Shown piece by piece: positions 1 to 6,748 of a DNA stretch of 10,751 bases. The notes beneath the pieces were generated by a model. It worked only from the letters and a program-made list of their open reading frames with translations, did not search any database and was not told where the DNA came from. How positions within the stretch are numbered: position 1 is the first letter of the stretch; each line of letters starts with the position of its first letter. The stretch lies in assembly GCA_022776785.1 (NCBI GenBank), contig JALFHA010000355.1, positions 1 through 10,751 on the forward strand, read 5' to 3'. A program made the position numbers and the translations under genes. The stretch is from Clostridiales bacterium. Its GTDB lineage: Bacteria; Bacillota; Clostridia; Christensenellales; Aristaeellaceae.

Positions 1-1
1 C

Positions 2-514
2 AGCATGCTGGAAAACGACAACGTCGCCAACCGCACGCTCTTTGCCAGCGGCAAGATTGCGATGTATCTCTCCGGCATCTACGATGTGCCTGAAATCATC
101 AAGGCGAACCCCGACCTGAACTTCGCCTGCGCCATGGTGCCCACCGGCAACGGCGCCGAGCGCTCCACCATTCTGGGCGGCTGGTCCGTCGGCATCTCCG
201 CTGCCTCCAAGAACAAGGATGCGGCGTGGGAGTTCGTCAAGTTCCTCACCAGCCCCGAGGTTGCCAAGCTCTACACCAACACCTTCACCGGCACCTGCGA
301 TCCGGCCGTGCGCTTTGAGAGCGTGTCCGAGGAGATCGTGAAGCCGAACGCCGAGGCCCTGCAGTACGCCAAGGCGCTGCCGAGCGTGGGCTGCATCGTC
401 GGCATCCGCCAGGCGATTTTCGACAACCTCTCCCAGACGCTGTCCGACAGCCTGACCGTCGAGGAGGCTGTCCGCCAGCTCGACGAAGCGGTGAACAAGC
501 TGCTGGCTGAGTAA
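2..514 (+). CDS. Sugar ABC transporter substrate-binding protein, C-terminal part (5' end outside window)
   Basis: This is the C-terminal ~170 residues of a family-1 (MalE/UgpB-like) extracellular solute-binding protein. It would capture a sugar or glycoside outside the membrane and deliver it to the two permeases encoded next. The frame is open to the left edge, so the N-terminus, including the expected lipoprotein signal, is missing; the ATG at 5 is probably internal. The family is recognised from the hinge and C-lobe pattern: a GKIAMYLSG segment, then a GGWSVGIS segment about 40 residues later, followed by AAWEFVKFLTSPEV, the conserved helix in which the protein lists residues removed with the cell-bound lobe. 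The last helix (EEAVRQLDEAVNKLL) is also typical. A strong hairpin follows the stop codon, which suggests that this gene is expressed above the permeases. Ligand specificity cannot be read from this fragment. The family call is firm; the ligand is unknown. Confidence 0.9.
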   Translation, partial: SMLENDNVANRTLFASGKIAMYLSGIYDVPEIIKANPDLNFACAMVPTGNGAERSTILGGWSVGISAASKNKDAAWEFVKFLTSPEVAKLYTNTFTGTCDPAVRFESVSEEIVKPNAEALQYAKALPSVGCIVGIRQAIFDNLSQTLSDSLTVEEAVRQLDEAVNKLLAE

Positions 515-551
515 TCCCGAAAAGGACGCCTCTGCAGAAGCCGCCTTTTGA

Positions 552-595
552 AGCCGGGCCGACTGCCGGAAACGGGCGGTTGGCCCGGCTCTTTT
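552..595 (+). terminator. Strong hairpin with short T-run between binding-protein and permease genes (partial terminator/attenuator)
   Basis: Arms 552-567 and 575-590 pair over 16 bp, with two G-U wobbles, around a 7-base loop (GGAAACG), and CTTTT follows. The outer nine pairs (AGCCGGGCC with GGCCCGGCT) are perfect. The hairpin lies 37 bases after the binding-protein stop and 23 bases before the permease start. The U-run is short, so some read-through is expected. Hairpins at this position in sugar ABC operons commonly stabilise the upstream mRNA or partly terminate transcription, giving excess binding protein over permease. The structure is seen directly; the role is inferred. Confidence 0.75.
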
Positions 596-618
596 CAAAG
601 GAGTGAGAGTAAAAGGAT

Positions 619-1497
619 ATGGGAAAGAAGATTGTACGCTCCGGCGTGCTGTATGTGGCGCCTGCCTTTGCCATCGTGGCGTTGGTTATGCTCTATCCGC
701 TGCTGTACACGCTGGTGATGGGGTTCTTTGAGAACACGCTGTTCATGAAGGCGCCTGAATTCTGCGGCGTGGAGCAGTATGCGGCGCTCTTCAGGGACAA
801 GGTGTTCACCGGCTCGATTGTCCACACGCTCGAATGGACGGTCGGCAGCGTGGTCTGTCAGTTCGCGCTGGGCTTTGCGATGGCGCTCGTGCTGCACCAG
901 AGCTTCGTGCGCGGCAAGACGGTGCTGCGCATCCTGCTGATGGTGCCGTGGGTGCTGCCCAGCATCATCGGCTCGGCCGTATGGAAGTGGATGTACAACG
1001 CGGATTACGGCCTGATTAACTATGTGCTCAGCTCGCTGGGGCTGATCGACGGCTACCAGACGTGGCTCTCCTCCCCGGACAGGGCCATGCTCTCGGTCAT
1101 CGCCGTCAACGTGTGGAAGATGTTCCCCTATGTCATGCTGATGATTGAGGCCTCGCTTCAGGGCGTCTCCAAGGATTTGAAGGAGGCGGCGCTGATTGAC
1201 GGCGCGGGAAAGCTGGACATCTTCAGGAACGTCACCTGGCCGGCCATTGCGCCGCAGTGCTACTCCGTGCTGCTGCTGCTGACGGTCTGGACGCTCAACG
1301 CCTTCACCTTTGTCTACAACCTGACGGAGGGCGGCCCCGCGCACGCCACCGAGGTGATGGCGATGTTCATCTACAGAAAGGCGTTTACGGACTTTGACTT
1401 CGGCATGGCCTCGGCGGCGAGCACCGTGCTGTTCCTGATCTGCATGGCGGTCAGCATGGTCTACATCCGGATGACGCGGGAGGAGGAGACGGCATGA
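619..1497 (+). CDS. Carbohydrate ABC transporter permease, MalF/UgpA type
   Basis: This is an inner-membrane subunit of a CUT1-type sugar importer (292 residues, normal for a UgpA/MsmF-like permease). Hydrophobic segments are visible near residues 9-33, 72-93, 103-121, 157-178, 213-234 and 264-283, consistent with six membrane spans. The EAA loop that docks the ATPase starts at E189 (EAALIDGAG), and the MalF-type signature NLTEGGPAHATEVMAMFIY follows at about 234-252. Both are hallmarks of the family. The start at 619 is the first usable codon in frame, because stops lie at 604 and 610. Its Shine-Dalgarno is poor: AAAGGAG at 597-603 is 15 bases away, and AAAGGA at 612-617 almost touches the ATG. 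Weak initiation plus the upstream hairpin would keep permease levels low. It overlaps the next permease by 4 bases. The substrate cannot be deduced. Confidence 0.95.
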   Translation: MGKKIVRSGVLYVAPAFAIVALVMLYPLLYTLVMGFFENTLFMKAPEFCGVEQYAALFRDKVFTGSIVHTLEWTVGSVVCQFALGFAMALVLHQSFVRGKTVLRILLMVPWVLPSIIGSAVWKWMYNADYGLINYVLSSLGLIDGYQTWLSSPDRAMLSVIAVNVWKMFPYVMLMIEASLQGVSKDLKEAALIDGAGKLDIFRNVTWPAIAPQCYSVLLLLTVWTLNAFTFVYNLTEGGPAHATEVMAMFIYRKAFTDFDFGMASAASTVLFLICMAVSMVYIRMTREEETA

Positions 1498-2336
1498 AAA
1501 AGAGAAGCATCGGCGGCGTGACCTGGCAGGCCGCGACATACCTGATCCTCCTTGTGATGATCGTCATCTCCGTGTTTCCGGCGGTGTGGATGCTCTCCAC
1601 CTCCATCAAGTCGCCCACGGAGCTGTTTGACAACCCGCCGGAGATCATCCCCGACGAGCCCACGCTGAGCAACTACACGGCCGTGCTGCACAACTCCAAG
1701 ATGTATCAGGCCTTCTTCAACAGCGTGATGGTGACGGCGGCGGTGGTGCTGCTGACGCTGGTCGTCTCCGTGCTGGCGGGCTACGGCTTTGCGCGCTTCC
1801 GCTTCAAGGGCTCCGGCGTGCTGAAGGTGGGGCTGCTCTTCGGGCAGATGATTCCCAGCGTGGTGCTCATCATCCCGCTCTACTTCCTGTTTTCCCGGGC
1901 GGGAATGCTGAATACCCGCGGCGCGCTGGTCATCGCGGATATGGCGCTGACGATCCCGATGGGCGTCATCATGCTCAGCTCGTTCTTTGAGGGCGTGCCC
2001 AGAGAGTTGGAGGAGGCCGCCAAAATGGACGGCTGCACGGGCATCGGCGCGCTGTTCCGCGTGGTGCTGCCCGTAGCCAAGCCGGGCCTGATTTCTGTGG
2101 CGATTTACACGTTTATTCACGCGTGGGAGGAATTCCTCTTCGCGCTCAATTTGACGACCTCGAGCAGGACGCGCACGCTGCCCATCGCCATCAGCATGTT
2201 CTCAGGCGAGTTCGCGGTGGACTGGGGCGCGACCATGGCGGCGGCAACGGTTGTAGCCATGCCCGTGCTGCTCATCTTCCTGCTGTGCAACCGGTATTTT
2301 GTGCAGGGCATGGCGGACGGCGCGGTCAAGGGCTGA
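1494..2336 (+). CDS. Carbohydrate ABC transporter permease, MalG/UgpE type
   Basis: This is the second membrane subunit of the sugar importer, 280 residues, which is typical for MalG/UgpE/MsmG. It has an N-terminal span at about residues 15-35, a large loop carrying the family-like segment SIKSPTELF, and further spans at about 75-98, 110-133, 143-164, 198-218 and 244-266. The EAA motif starts at E174 (EAAKMDGCTGIGALFRVVLP), and the protein ends in a conserved-type FVQGMADGAVKG tail. Its ATG lies inside the stop of the preceding permease (ATGA), with a GGAGGAGGAG ribosome-binding stretch just upstream, so the two subunits should be translationally coupled as expected for a heterodimer. No nucleotide-binding subunit is encoded in the window. 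By analogy with many Gram-positive CUT1 systems, a shared MsmX-like ATPase elsewhere could serve it (inference). Confidence 0.95.
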   Translation: MKKRSIGGVTWQAATYLILLVMIVISVFPAVWMLSTSIKSPTELFDNPPEIIPDEPTLSNYTAVLHNSKMYQAFFNSVMVTAAVVLLTLVVSVLAGYGFARFRFKGSGVLKVGLLFGQMIPSVVLIIPLYFLFSRAGMLNTRGALVIADMALTIPMGVIMLSSFFEGVPRELEEAAKMDGCTGIGALFRVVLPVAKPGLISVAIYTFIHAWEEFLFALNLTTSSRTRTLPIAISMFSGEFAVDWGATMAAATVVAMPVLLIFLLCNRYFVQGMADGAVKG

Positions 2337-2363
2337 GTGGTCAGACAGAACAGGAGGAGAACT

Positions 2364-3755
2364 ATGGATTATCGCGAGTACGACGAAGCGCTCAACAGGG
2401 TGAGAACGCTTTCCCGCCCGTCGGAGCTGCGCATCACGGATCTCAAGGTCTGCAAGGTGGATCTGCCGCCGTGGGGCTGCAACCTGATCCGTTTGGAGAC
2501 CAATCAGGGCATCTGCGGCTACGGCGAGATGCGCGACGGCTGCAGCCCGACCTATGTCAAGATGCTCAAGAGCCGCCTTGTCGGGGAGAACCCCTGCGAG
2601 GTGGACAGGCTCTTCCGCAAGATCAGGCAGTTCGGCGGGCAGAGCCGCCAGGCGGGCGGCGTGTGCGCCGTGGAGCTGGCGCTGTGGGATCTGGCCGGCA
2701 AGGCCTACGGCGTGCCGGTGTATCAGCTGCTGGGCGGACGCTTCCGTGATAAGGTCCGCCTCTATGCGGACACCCATATCGAGGATGGCCGCGCAACCGG
2801 CACGCTGATGGCGCCGGAGGACGTGGGCAGGGTACTCAAGGGCTATATGGACGAGGGCTATACCGTGCTCAAAATCCTGAGCGTAGAGCTGCTGCTGGCG
2901 CAGCCGGGCAACACCTGCGGGCCGCTTGACTGGATGCGGGAGCTGCGCGCGGCGGAGGACGAGGTGCGCCGCGTCGCCCGGACGGGCACGACGGCGGAGG
3001 TCTCCGCGGCCAACGCGCGGCTGTACGATTTCAACCGCATCGCGCATCCGTTCACCAATATGCACGTCACGGAAAAGGGGCTTGATGAGCTGGAGGACTA
3101 TATCGCGCGGGTGCGCAGCGTCATCGGCTACGAGGTGCCGCTGGCGATTGACCACTTCGGCCACTTCCCGCTGCCGGATATGATTAAAATCGCCCGGCGG
3201 TTGGAGCGCTTCCATCTGGCGTGGCTGGAGGATATGCTCCCCTGGCAGCTCACGGAGCAGTACAAGGCGCTCAAGCAGTCCGCCTGCGTGTCGCTGGCGA
3301 CAGGCGAGGACATGTATCTGGCGGAGACGTTTGAGCCGCTGCTCGCGGCTGGCGCGATTGACGTGGTGCATCCCGACATCCTGACCTCCGGCGGCATTCT
3401 GGAGACGAAGAAGCTGGGCGATTTGGCCGCGAAGTACGGCGCGTCGATGGCCGTGCACATGTGCGAGAGCCCTGTAGCCAGCCTCGCGGCGGCGCACATG
3501 GCGACGGCGAGCGAGAATTTCTTCGCGCTGGAGCACGACTCCTTTGATTCCCCCTGGTGGGAGGATCTGATCATCGGCCCGGTCAAGCCGATGGTGAAGA
3601 ATGGCTTTGCCTGCGTGACGGATGCGCCGGGGCTGGGCATCGAGTCGCTCAACGAGGAGGTCATCAGGGAGCACGGGCCGGTCAAGGAGGGCAGCGTCTG
3701 GGTGTCCACCGACGAATGGAACGCGGAGACCTCGCTGGACCGCCTGTGGAGCTGA
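2364..3755 (+). CDS. Enolase-superfamily (mandelate racemase/muconate lactonizing type) probable sugar-acid dehydratase
   Basis: This 463-residue cytoplasmic enzyme probably removes water from an aldonic or uronic sugar acid to give a 2-keto-3-deoxy acid. The N-terminal capping domain (about 20-135) carries GYGEMRDG and the signature AVELALWDLAGKAYG (102-116). The barrel carries the three expected Mg ligands, D263 (AIDHFG), E289 (WLEDM) and E315 (TGEDMY), followed by D338 (HPDILTSGG) and H365 (AVHMCES), the pair that acts as general acid/base in dehydratase subgroups. After strand 2 only K170 is present (VLKIL, not KxK), which argues against a racemase or lactonizing enzyme and fits gluconate/mannonate/galactonate dehydratase-like members. 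H264 and H267 beside the first ligand are also notable. About 60 residues (about 177-237) appear inserted relative to compact members. The ATG at 2364 is chosen for AGGAGG at 2352-2357; a GTG at 2337 has no such site. The exact substrate is unknown. Confidence 0.88.
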   Translation: MDYREYDEALNRVRTLSRPSELRITDLKVCKVDLPPWGCNLIRLETNQGICGYGEMRDGCSPTYVKMLKSRLVGENPCEVDRLFRKIRQFGGQSRQAGGVCAVELALWDLAGKAYGVPVYQLLGGRFRDKVRLYADTHIEDGRATGTLMAPEDVGRVLKGYMDEGYTVLKILSVELLLAQPGNTCGPLDWMRELRAAEDEVRRVARTGTTAEVSAANARLYDFNRIAHPFTNMHVTEKGLDELEDYIARVRSVIGYEVPLAIDHFGHFPLPDMIKIARRLERFHLAWLEDMLPWQLTEQYKALKQSACVSLATGEDMYLAETFEPLLAAGAIDVVHPDILTSGGILETKKLGDLAAKYGASMAVHMCESPVASLAAAHMATASENFFALEHDSFDSPWWEDLIIGPVKPMVKNGFACVTDAPGLGIESLNEEVIREHGPVKEGSVWVSTDEWNAETSLDRLWS

Positions 3756-3765
3756 GGTGAGCGGC

Positions 3766-4848
3766 ATGATGCGATTGGCTTACGGTCAGCTCCGCTCCGC
3801 CGACAGGGAGACGCTGCTCAACGCCCGGCAGATGGGCATTGACCGCGTGCAATTCAACCTGCCATTCGACCTGCCTGCCGACAGGTATTGGAAATATGAG
3901 GATGTGGCGCGCCTTCGTGAGCAATGCGACGCATACGGCGTGACCGTGGAGGCGATGGAAAACCTGCCCATCCGCTTCTATGACAAGGCGATGCTCGGCC
4001 TTGAGGGACGGGATGAGCAGATTGACAATGTCTGCGAGTCCATTTACAGCCTCGGGCGGGCGGGCATCCCCGTGCTGGGCTACCACTTCTCGCCCTCGTT
4101 CGTCTGGCGGACGGACAACCGGGCGCCGGTGGGCCGCAGCGGCGCGCGCGTGCAGGCGTTTGATCTGGCGCTGCAGCAGCAGGGAATCGACGACATGGCG
4201 GATTTCGGCCAGCGGCGTGACGTGCCCATCTGCGCGGACAGGCTCTGGGAGAACTTCGCCTACTTCATGGAGCGCGTCATTCCGGCGTGCGAGAGCTGCG
4301 GCGTGACGATGGCCCTGCACCCGGACGATCCGCCGCTGCCCAGCCTTTCGGGCATCGACAGGCTGTTCATCGACGTTGAAAGCTATAAGCGGGCCGAGGA
4401 AATCGTCCGCAGCCCCAACTGGGGGCTGCTGCTGTGCATCGGCACGTTTTCCCAGATGGCGGGCGGCGCGAAGAACATCTTTGAGGCGATCGACGAATTC
4501 GGCCCGCGCGGGAGAATCATCTACGCGCACATGCGCGACGTGCAGGGCACGGTGCCCAAATTTCAGGAATGCTTTCTCGGCGAGGGCAATTTCGACCCGT
4601 TTGAGGTGCTCTATGCGCTCGGGCACAGCGGTTTTGACGGCTTCATCGTTTCGGACCATGTGCCTGCTATCGAGGGCGATACGGCATGGGGGCACCGCGT
4701 GCGCTATGCCGACACGGGCTACATGCGCGGGCTGATGGAGGCGATCGACAAAATGGAGCGCAGGCAGAGGGCGGCGGCCGAGCAGAAGGCGGCCGGCCCG
4801 CAGACGAAAAAGGATACGTCCGTTGGAAAGGAAGGAATTGAAGGATGA
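3766..4848 (+). CDS. UxuA-like D-mannonate dehydratase family protein (sugar-acid dehydratase)
   Basis: This 360-residue TIM-barrel protein is of the UxuA family, whose characterised members dehydrate D-mannonate to 2-keto-3-deoxygluconate with Mn2+ in hexuronate breakdown. Family landmarks appear in order: FVWRTD (112-117, like the WTRTD of UxuA), MALHPDDPP (182-190), LSGIDRL (194-200), C224 in LLCIGT, H255 in AHMRDV, and SDHVP (296-300) before a GYMRGLMEAI end. The likely metal and catalytic residues H185, C224, H255 and D297/H298 are all kept, so it should be active. It is divergent: IGTFSQM replaces the usual GS-type loop, and HMRDV replaces HFRNV. A charged tail (about 331-360) extends past the barrel. 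GAGGTG at 3754-3759, overlapping the previous stop, supports ATG 3766; ATG 3769 is also possible. It overlaps the next gene by 4 bases. True mannonate activity is likely but not certain, since a related acid could be the substrate. Confidence 0.88.
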   Translation: MMRLAYGQLRSADRETLLNARQMGIDRVQFNLPFDLPADRYWKYEDVARLREQCDAYGVTVEAMENLPIRFYDKAMLGLEGRDEQIDNVCESIYSLGRAGIPVLGYHFSPSFVWRTDNRAPVGRSGARVQAFDLALQQQGIDDMADFGQRRDVPICADRLWENFAYFMERVIPACESCGVTMALHPDDPPLPSLSGIDRLFIDVESYKRAEEIVRSPNWGLLLCIGTFSQMAGGAKNIFEAIDEFGPRGRIIYAHMRDVQGTVPKFQECFLGEGNFDPFEVLYALGHSGFDGFIVSDHVPAIEGDTAWGHRVRYADTGYMRGLMEAIDKMERRQRAAAEQKAAGPQTKKDTSVGKEGIEG

Positions 4849-5330
4849 GTTGTCCGCTGGAAAACACGCATCTGGCCCAGATTGGGTTCATTGTCAGGGA
4901 TATTGAAAAGACCAGAGGGGAATTCGCCCGGTTCTTCGGCGTGCCGGAGCCGCCGATTGTATACAGCGGCGAGTATGAGGTGACGCAGGTGCGCTATCGC
5001 GGCGAGCCCGCGCCGCAGGCGAAGTGCAGGATGTGCTTTTTCTACTTTGGCGACCTGCAGATGGAGCTCATCGAGCCGAACGAGGCGCCCAGCGCATGGC
5101 GCGAGCAGCTGGAGACGCGCGGCGAGGGGCTGCATCATCTGGCGTTCAACGTCAAGGGGATGCAGGCGAATATCGAGCGCTGCGAGCAGTGGGGCATGAA
5201 GCTGATTCAGCAGGGCGAATACCGCCGGGGTGACGGACGCTATGCGTTCCTGGACGCGAGCGACAGCCTCAAGATGGTGGTGGAGCTGCTCGAGCGCGAC
5301 GAAAAGAAGGATGAGCCCCAGAAGGGCTGA
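4845..5330 (+). CDS. VOC-superfamily (glyoxalase/methylmalonyl-CoA epimerase-like) protein
   Basis: This small cytoplasmic metalloprotein has 161 residues and two beta-alpha-beta-beta-beta modules (about 10-78 and 95-150). The pattern resembles methylmalonyl-CoA epimerase: QIGFIVRDIEK at 12-22, MELIEP at 73-78, GLHHLAFNV at 95-103 and MVVELLE at 144-150. Likely metal ligands are E74, H97 or H98, and E147. The first ligand position, usually His in HIGIAV, is Gln here (Q12), although H9 is close by. VOC enzymes isomerise, epimerise, cleave C-C bonds or act on aldehydes, so the family alone does not give the reaction. Its ATG lies in the stop of the UxuA-like gene (ATGA), with AAGGAAGGA at 4828-4836 upstream, so the two proteins are probably made in step. 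A role on a keto- or deoxy-sugar-acid intermediate is inference. There is no propionate or methylmalonyl context here, so I do not call it an epimerase of that pathway. Confidence 0.85.
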   Translation: MSCPLENTHLAQIGFIVRDIEKTRGEFARFFGVPEPPIVYSGEYEVTQVRYRGEPAPQAKCRMCFFYFGDLQMELIEPNEAPSAWREQLETRGEGLHHLAFNVKGMQANIERCEQWGMKLIQQGEYRRGDGRYAFLDASDSLKMVVELLERDEKKDEPQKG

Positions 5331-5353
5331 CGGACTTGAGGAAAGGATGCGTC

Positions 5354-6703
5354 ATGGAACGACTTGTTTTTCCCGAGCATTTCATCTGGGGCTCGGCGAC
5401 GGCGGCCTATCAGGTGGAGGGCGCGGCGCATGAGGATGGGCGCGGCGCGTCCATCTGGGATAGATACTGTGCGATTCCCGGCAATGTACAGGGCGGAGAC
5501 ACCGGCGATGTGGCCTGCGACCATTATCACCGCTTCCGTGAGGATGTGGCGCTGATGAAGGAGCTGGGGCTCAGGGCCTATCGCTTCTCCATCTCGTGGC
5601 CGCGCGTGCTCCCTCAGGGGAGGGGCGAGGTCAACGAAAAGGGCTTGGCGTTCTATTCCGACCTGGTGGACGCGCTGCTGGAGGCGGGCATAGAGCCCTA
5701 TGTCACGCTGTATCACTGGGATTTGCCGCAGGCGCTTCAGGACGAGGGCGGCTGGGCCAATCCGCAGATGCCCTCATATTTTCTACGGTATGCCCGGCTG
5801 ATTTTCGATCGGCTCGGCGGGCGCGTGCGCCATTTCATCACGCTCAACGAGCCCTACTGCGCGGCGTTTCTGGGCAACTATGAGGGCAGGATGGCCCCCG
5901 GCCTGCACGACTTCTCCACGGCCGTGCGCTGCGCTTATCACATGTATGTCGGCCATGGGCTGGCCGTGCGCGCGTTCAGGGAGAGCGGGCTTCCCGGGGA
6001 GATCGGCATCACGCTCAACCTGATGGGCAGGCTCCCGCTGACGGACAGCCCGGCGGATGCGCAGGCGGCGCGCCGTGCGGACGGCTATCTGAACCGCTGG
6101 TTTGCCGACCCGATTCTCAAGGGCAGCTATCCGCAGGATATGGCGGAGCTCTATCGCGCGCAGGGCGTCGTTCTGCCGGAGGTGGAGCCGGAGGCGCTGC
6201 GCCTGATGAGCCAGCCGCTCGACTTTATCGGCCTCAACTACTACAACGACTTTTATGTGCGAAGCGAACCGTCGCGCTGGCCGCTGGGGTTCGCCATTGA
6301 AAACCCGAAGAACCTCCCGGTGACGGACAGGGACTGGCCGATCACGGAGGCGGGCTTTACCGACATGCTCCTGCGCCTGACGCGGGAATACGGGGTGAAG
6401 AAGATCCTGGTGACGGAGAACGGCGCCTCCTTCCACGACGTGGTGGGGCTGGACGGACAGGTCGCCGATGGCGCGCGCTGCGACTATCTGCGGCGGCACA
6501 TCCGCGCGATGCACGCGGCGATGGCGCAGGGCGCGCCGGTGGAGGGCTATTTCGTCTGGTCGCTGATGGATAACTTTGAATGGGCCTGCGGCTACGGCAG
6601 CCGTTTTGGCGTCGTTCATGTGGATTACGCAACGCAGAAGCGGACGGTCAAGCAGAGTGGACGCTGGTATGCGGAGCTGATTGCCCGCAACGCCGTGGAC
6701 TGA
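5354..6703 (+). CDS. GH1 family beta-glycosidase (beta-glucosidase-like, non-phosphorylated substrates)
   Basis: This retaining glycosidase of GH1 has 449 residues, the normal full length. The N-terminal signature FIWGSATAAYQVEGA (10-24) is intact. The acid/base is E166 in TLNEPY and the nucleophile is E355 in VTENGAS. Glycone-binding residues Q20, H121 (YHWDLPQAL), N165, W402, E409 and W410 are present in the expected places. The C-terminal DNFEWACGYGSRFGV motif has E-W rather than the Ser/Lys/Tyr phosphate pocket of 6-phospho-beta-glucosidases, so the substrate should be unphosphorylated, in keeping with ABC uptake. No signal peptide is visible, so it acts in the cytoplasm on an imported beta-glucoside, beta-galactoside or related glycoside. 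The ATG at 5354 is preferred because GAGGAAAGGA at 5338-5347 lies 6 bases upstream; an upstream TTG at 5336 would sit inside that site. The aglycone and exact sugar are unknown. Confidence 0.95.
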   Translation: MERLVFPEHFIWGSATAAYQVEGAAHEDGRGASIWDRYCAIPGNVQGGDTGDVACDHYHRFREDVALMKELGLRAYRFSISWPRVLPQGRGEVNEKGLAFYSDLVDALLEAGIEPYVTLYHWDLPQALQDEGGWANPQMPSYFLRYARLIFDRLGGRVRHFITLNEPYCAAFLGNYEGRMAPGLHDFSTAVRCAYHMYVGHGLAVRAFRESGLPGEIGITLNLMGRLPLTDSPADAQAARRADGYLNRWFADPILKGSYPQDMAELYRAQGVVLPEVEPEALRLMSQPLDFIGLNYYNDFYVRSEPSRWPLGFAIENPKNLPVTDRDWPITEAGFTDMLLRLTREYGVKKILVTENGASFHDVVGLDGQVADGARCDYLRRHIRAMHAAMAQGAPVEGYFVWSLMDNFEWACGYGSRFGVVHVDYATQKRTVKQSGRWYAELIARNAVD

Positions 6704-6748
6704 CGGCGCGGCGGGGGAAAAGGGCATGGCCCGGAAAGGAAGAAACGG

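Noticed and set aside
595..1539. Long open frame on the minus strand opposite the first permease
   Set aside because: It is rich in His, Arg, Gln and Asp, has no family resemblance, and lies opposite a clear permease gene. It is an artefact of high-GC codon use.
2202..3767. 521-codon open frame on the minus strand opposite the enolase-superfamily gene
   Set aside because: It is antisense to a gene with all catalytic residues in place, and its composition is again typical of a GC shadow.
3766..4848. AP-endonuclease-2 type sugar isomerase like the C-glycoside lyase subunit
   Set aside because: The HPDDPP, LSGIDRL, HMRDV and SDHVP motifs fit the UxuA family better than the xylose-isomerase-like/AP-endonuclease-2 family.
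4845..5330. Assignment of the VOC gene as methylmalonyl-CoA epimerase
   Set aside because: The sequence pattern is similar, but no mutase or propionate genes are nearby and the VOC fold supports many reactions.
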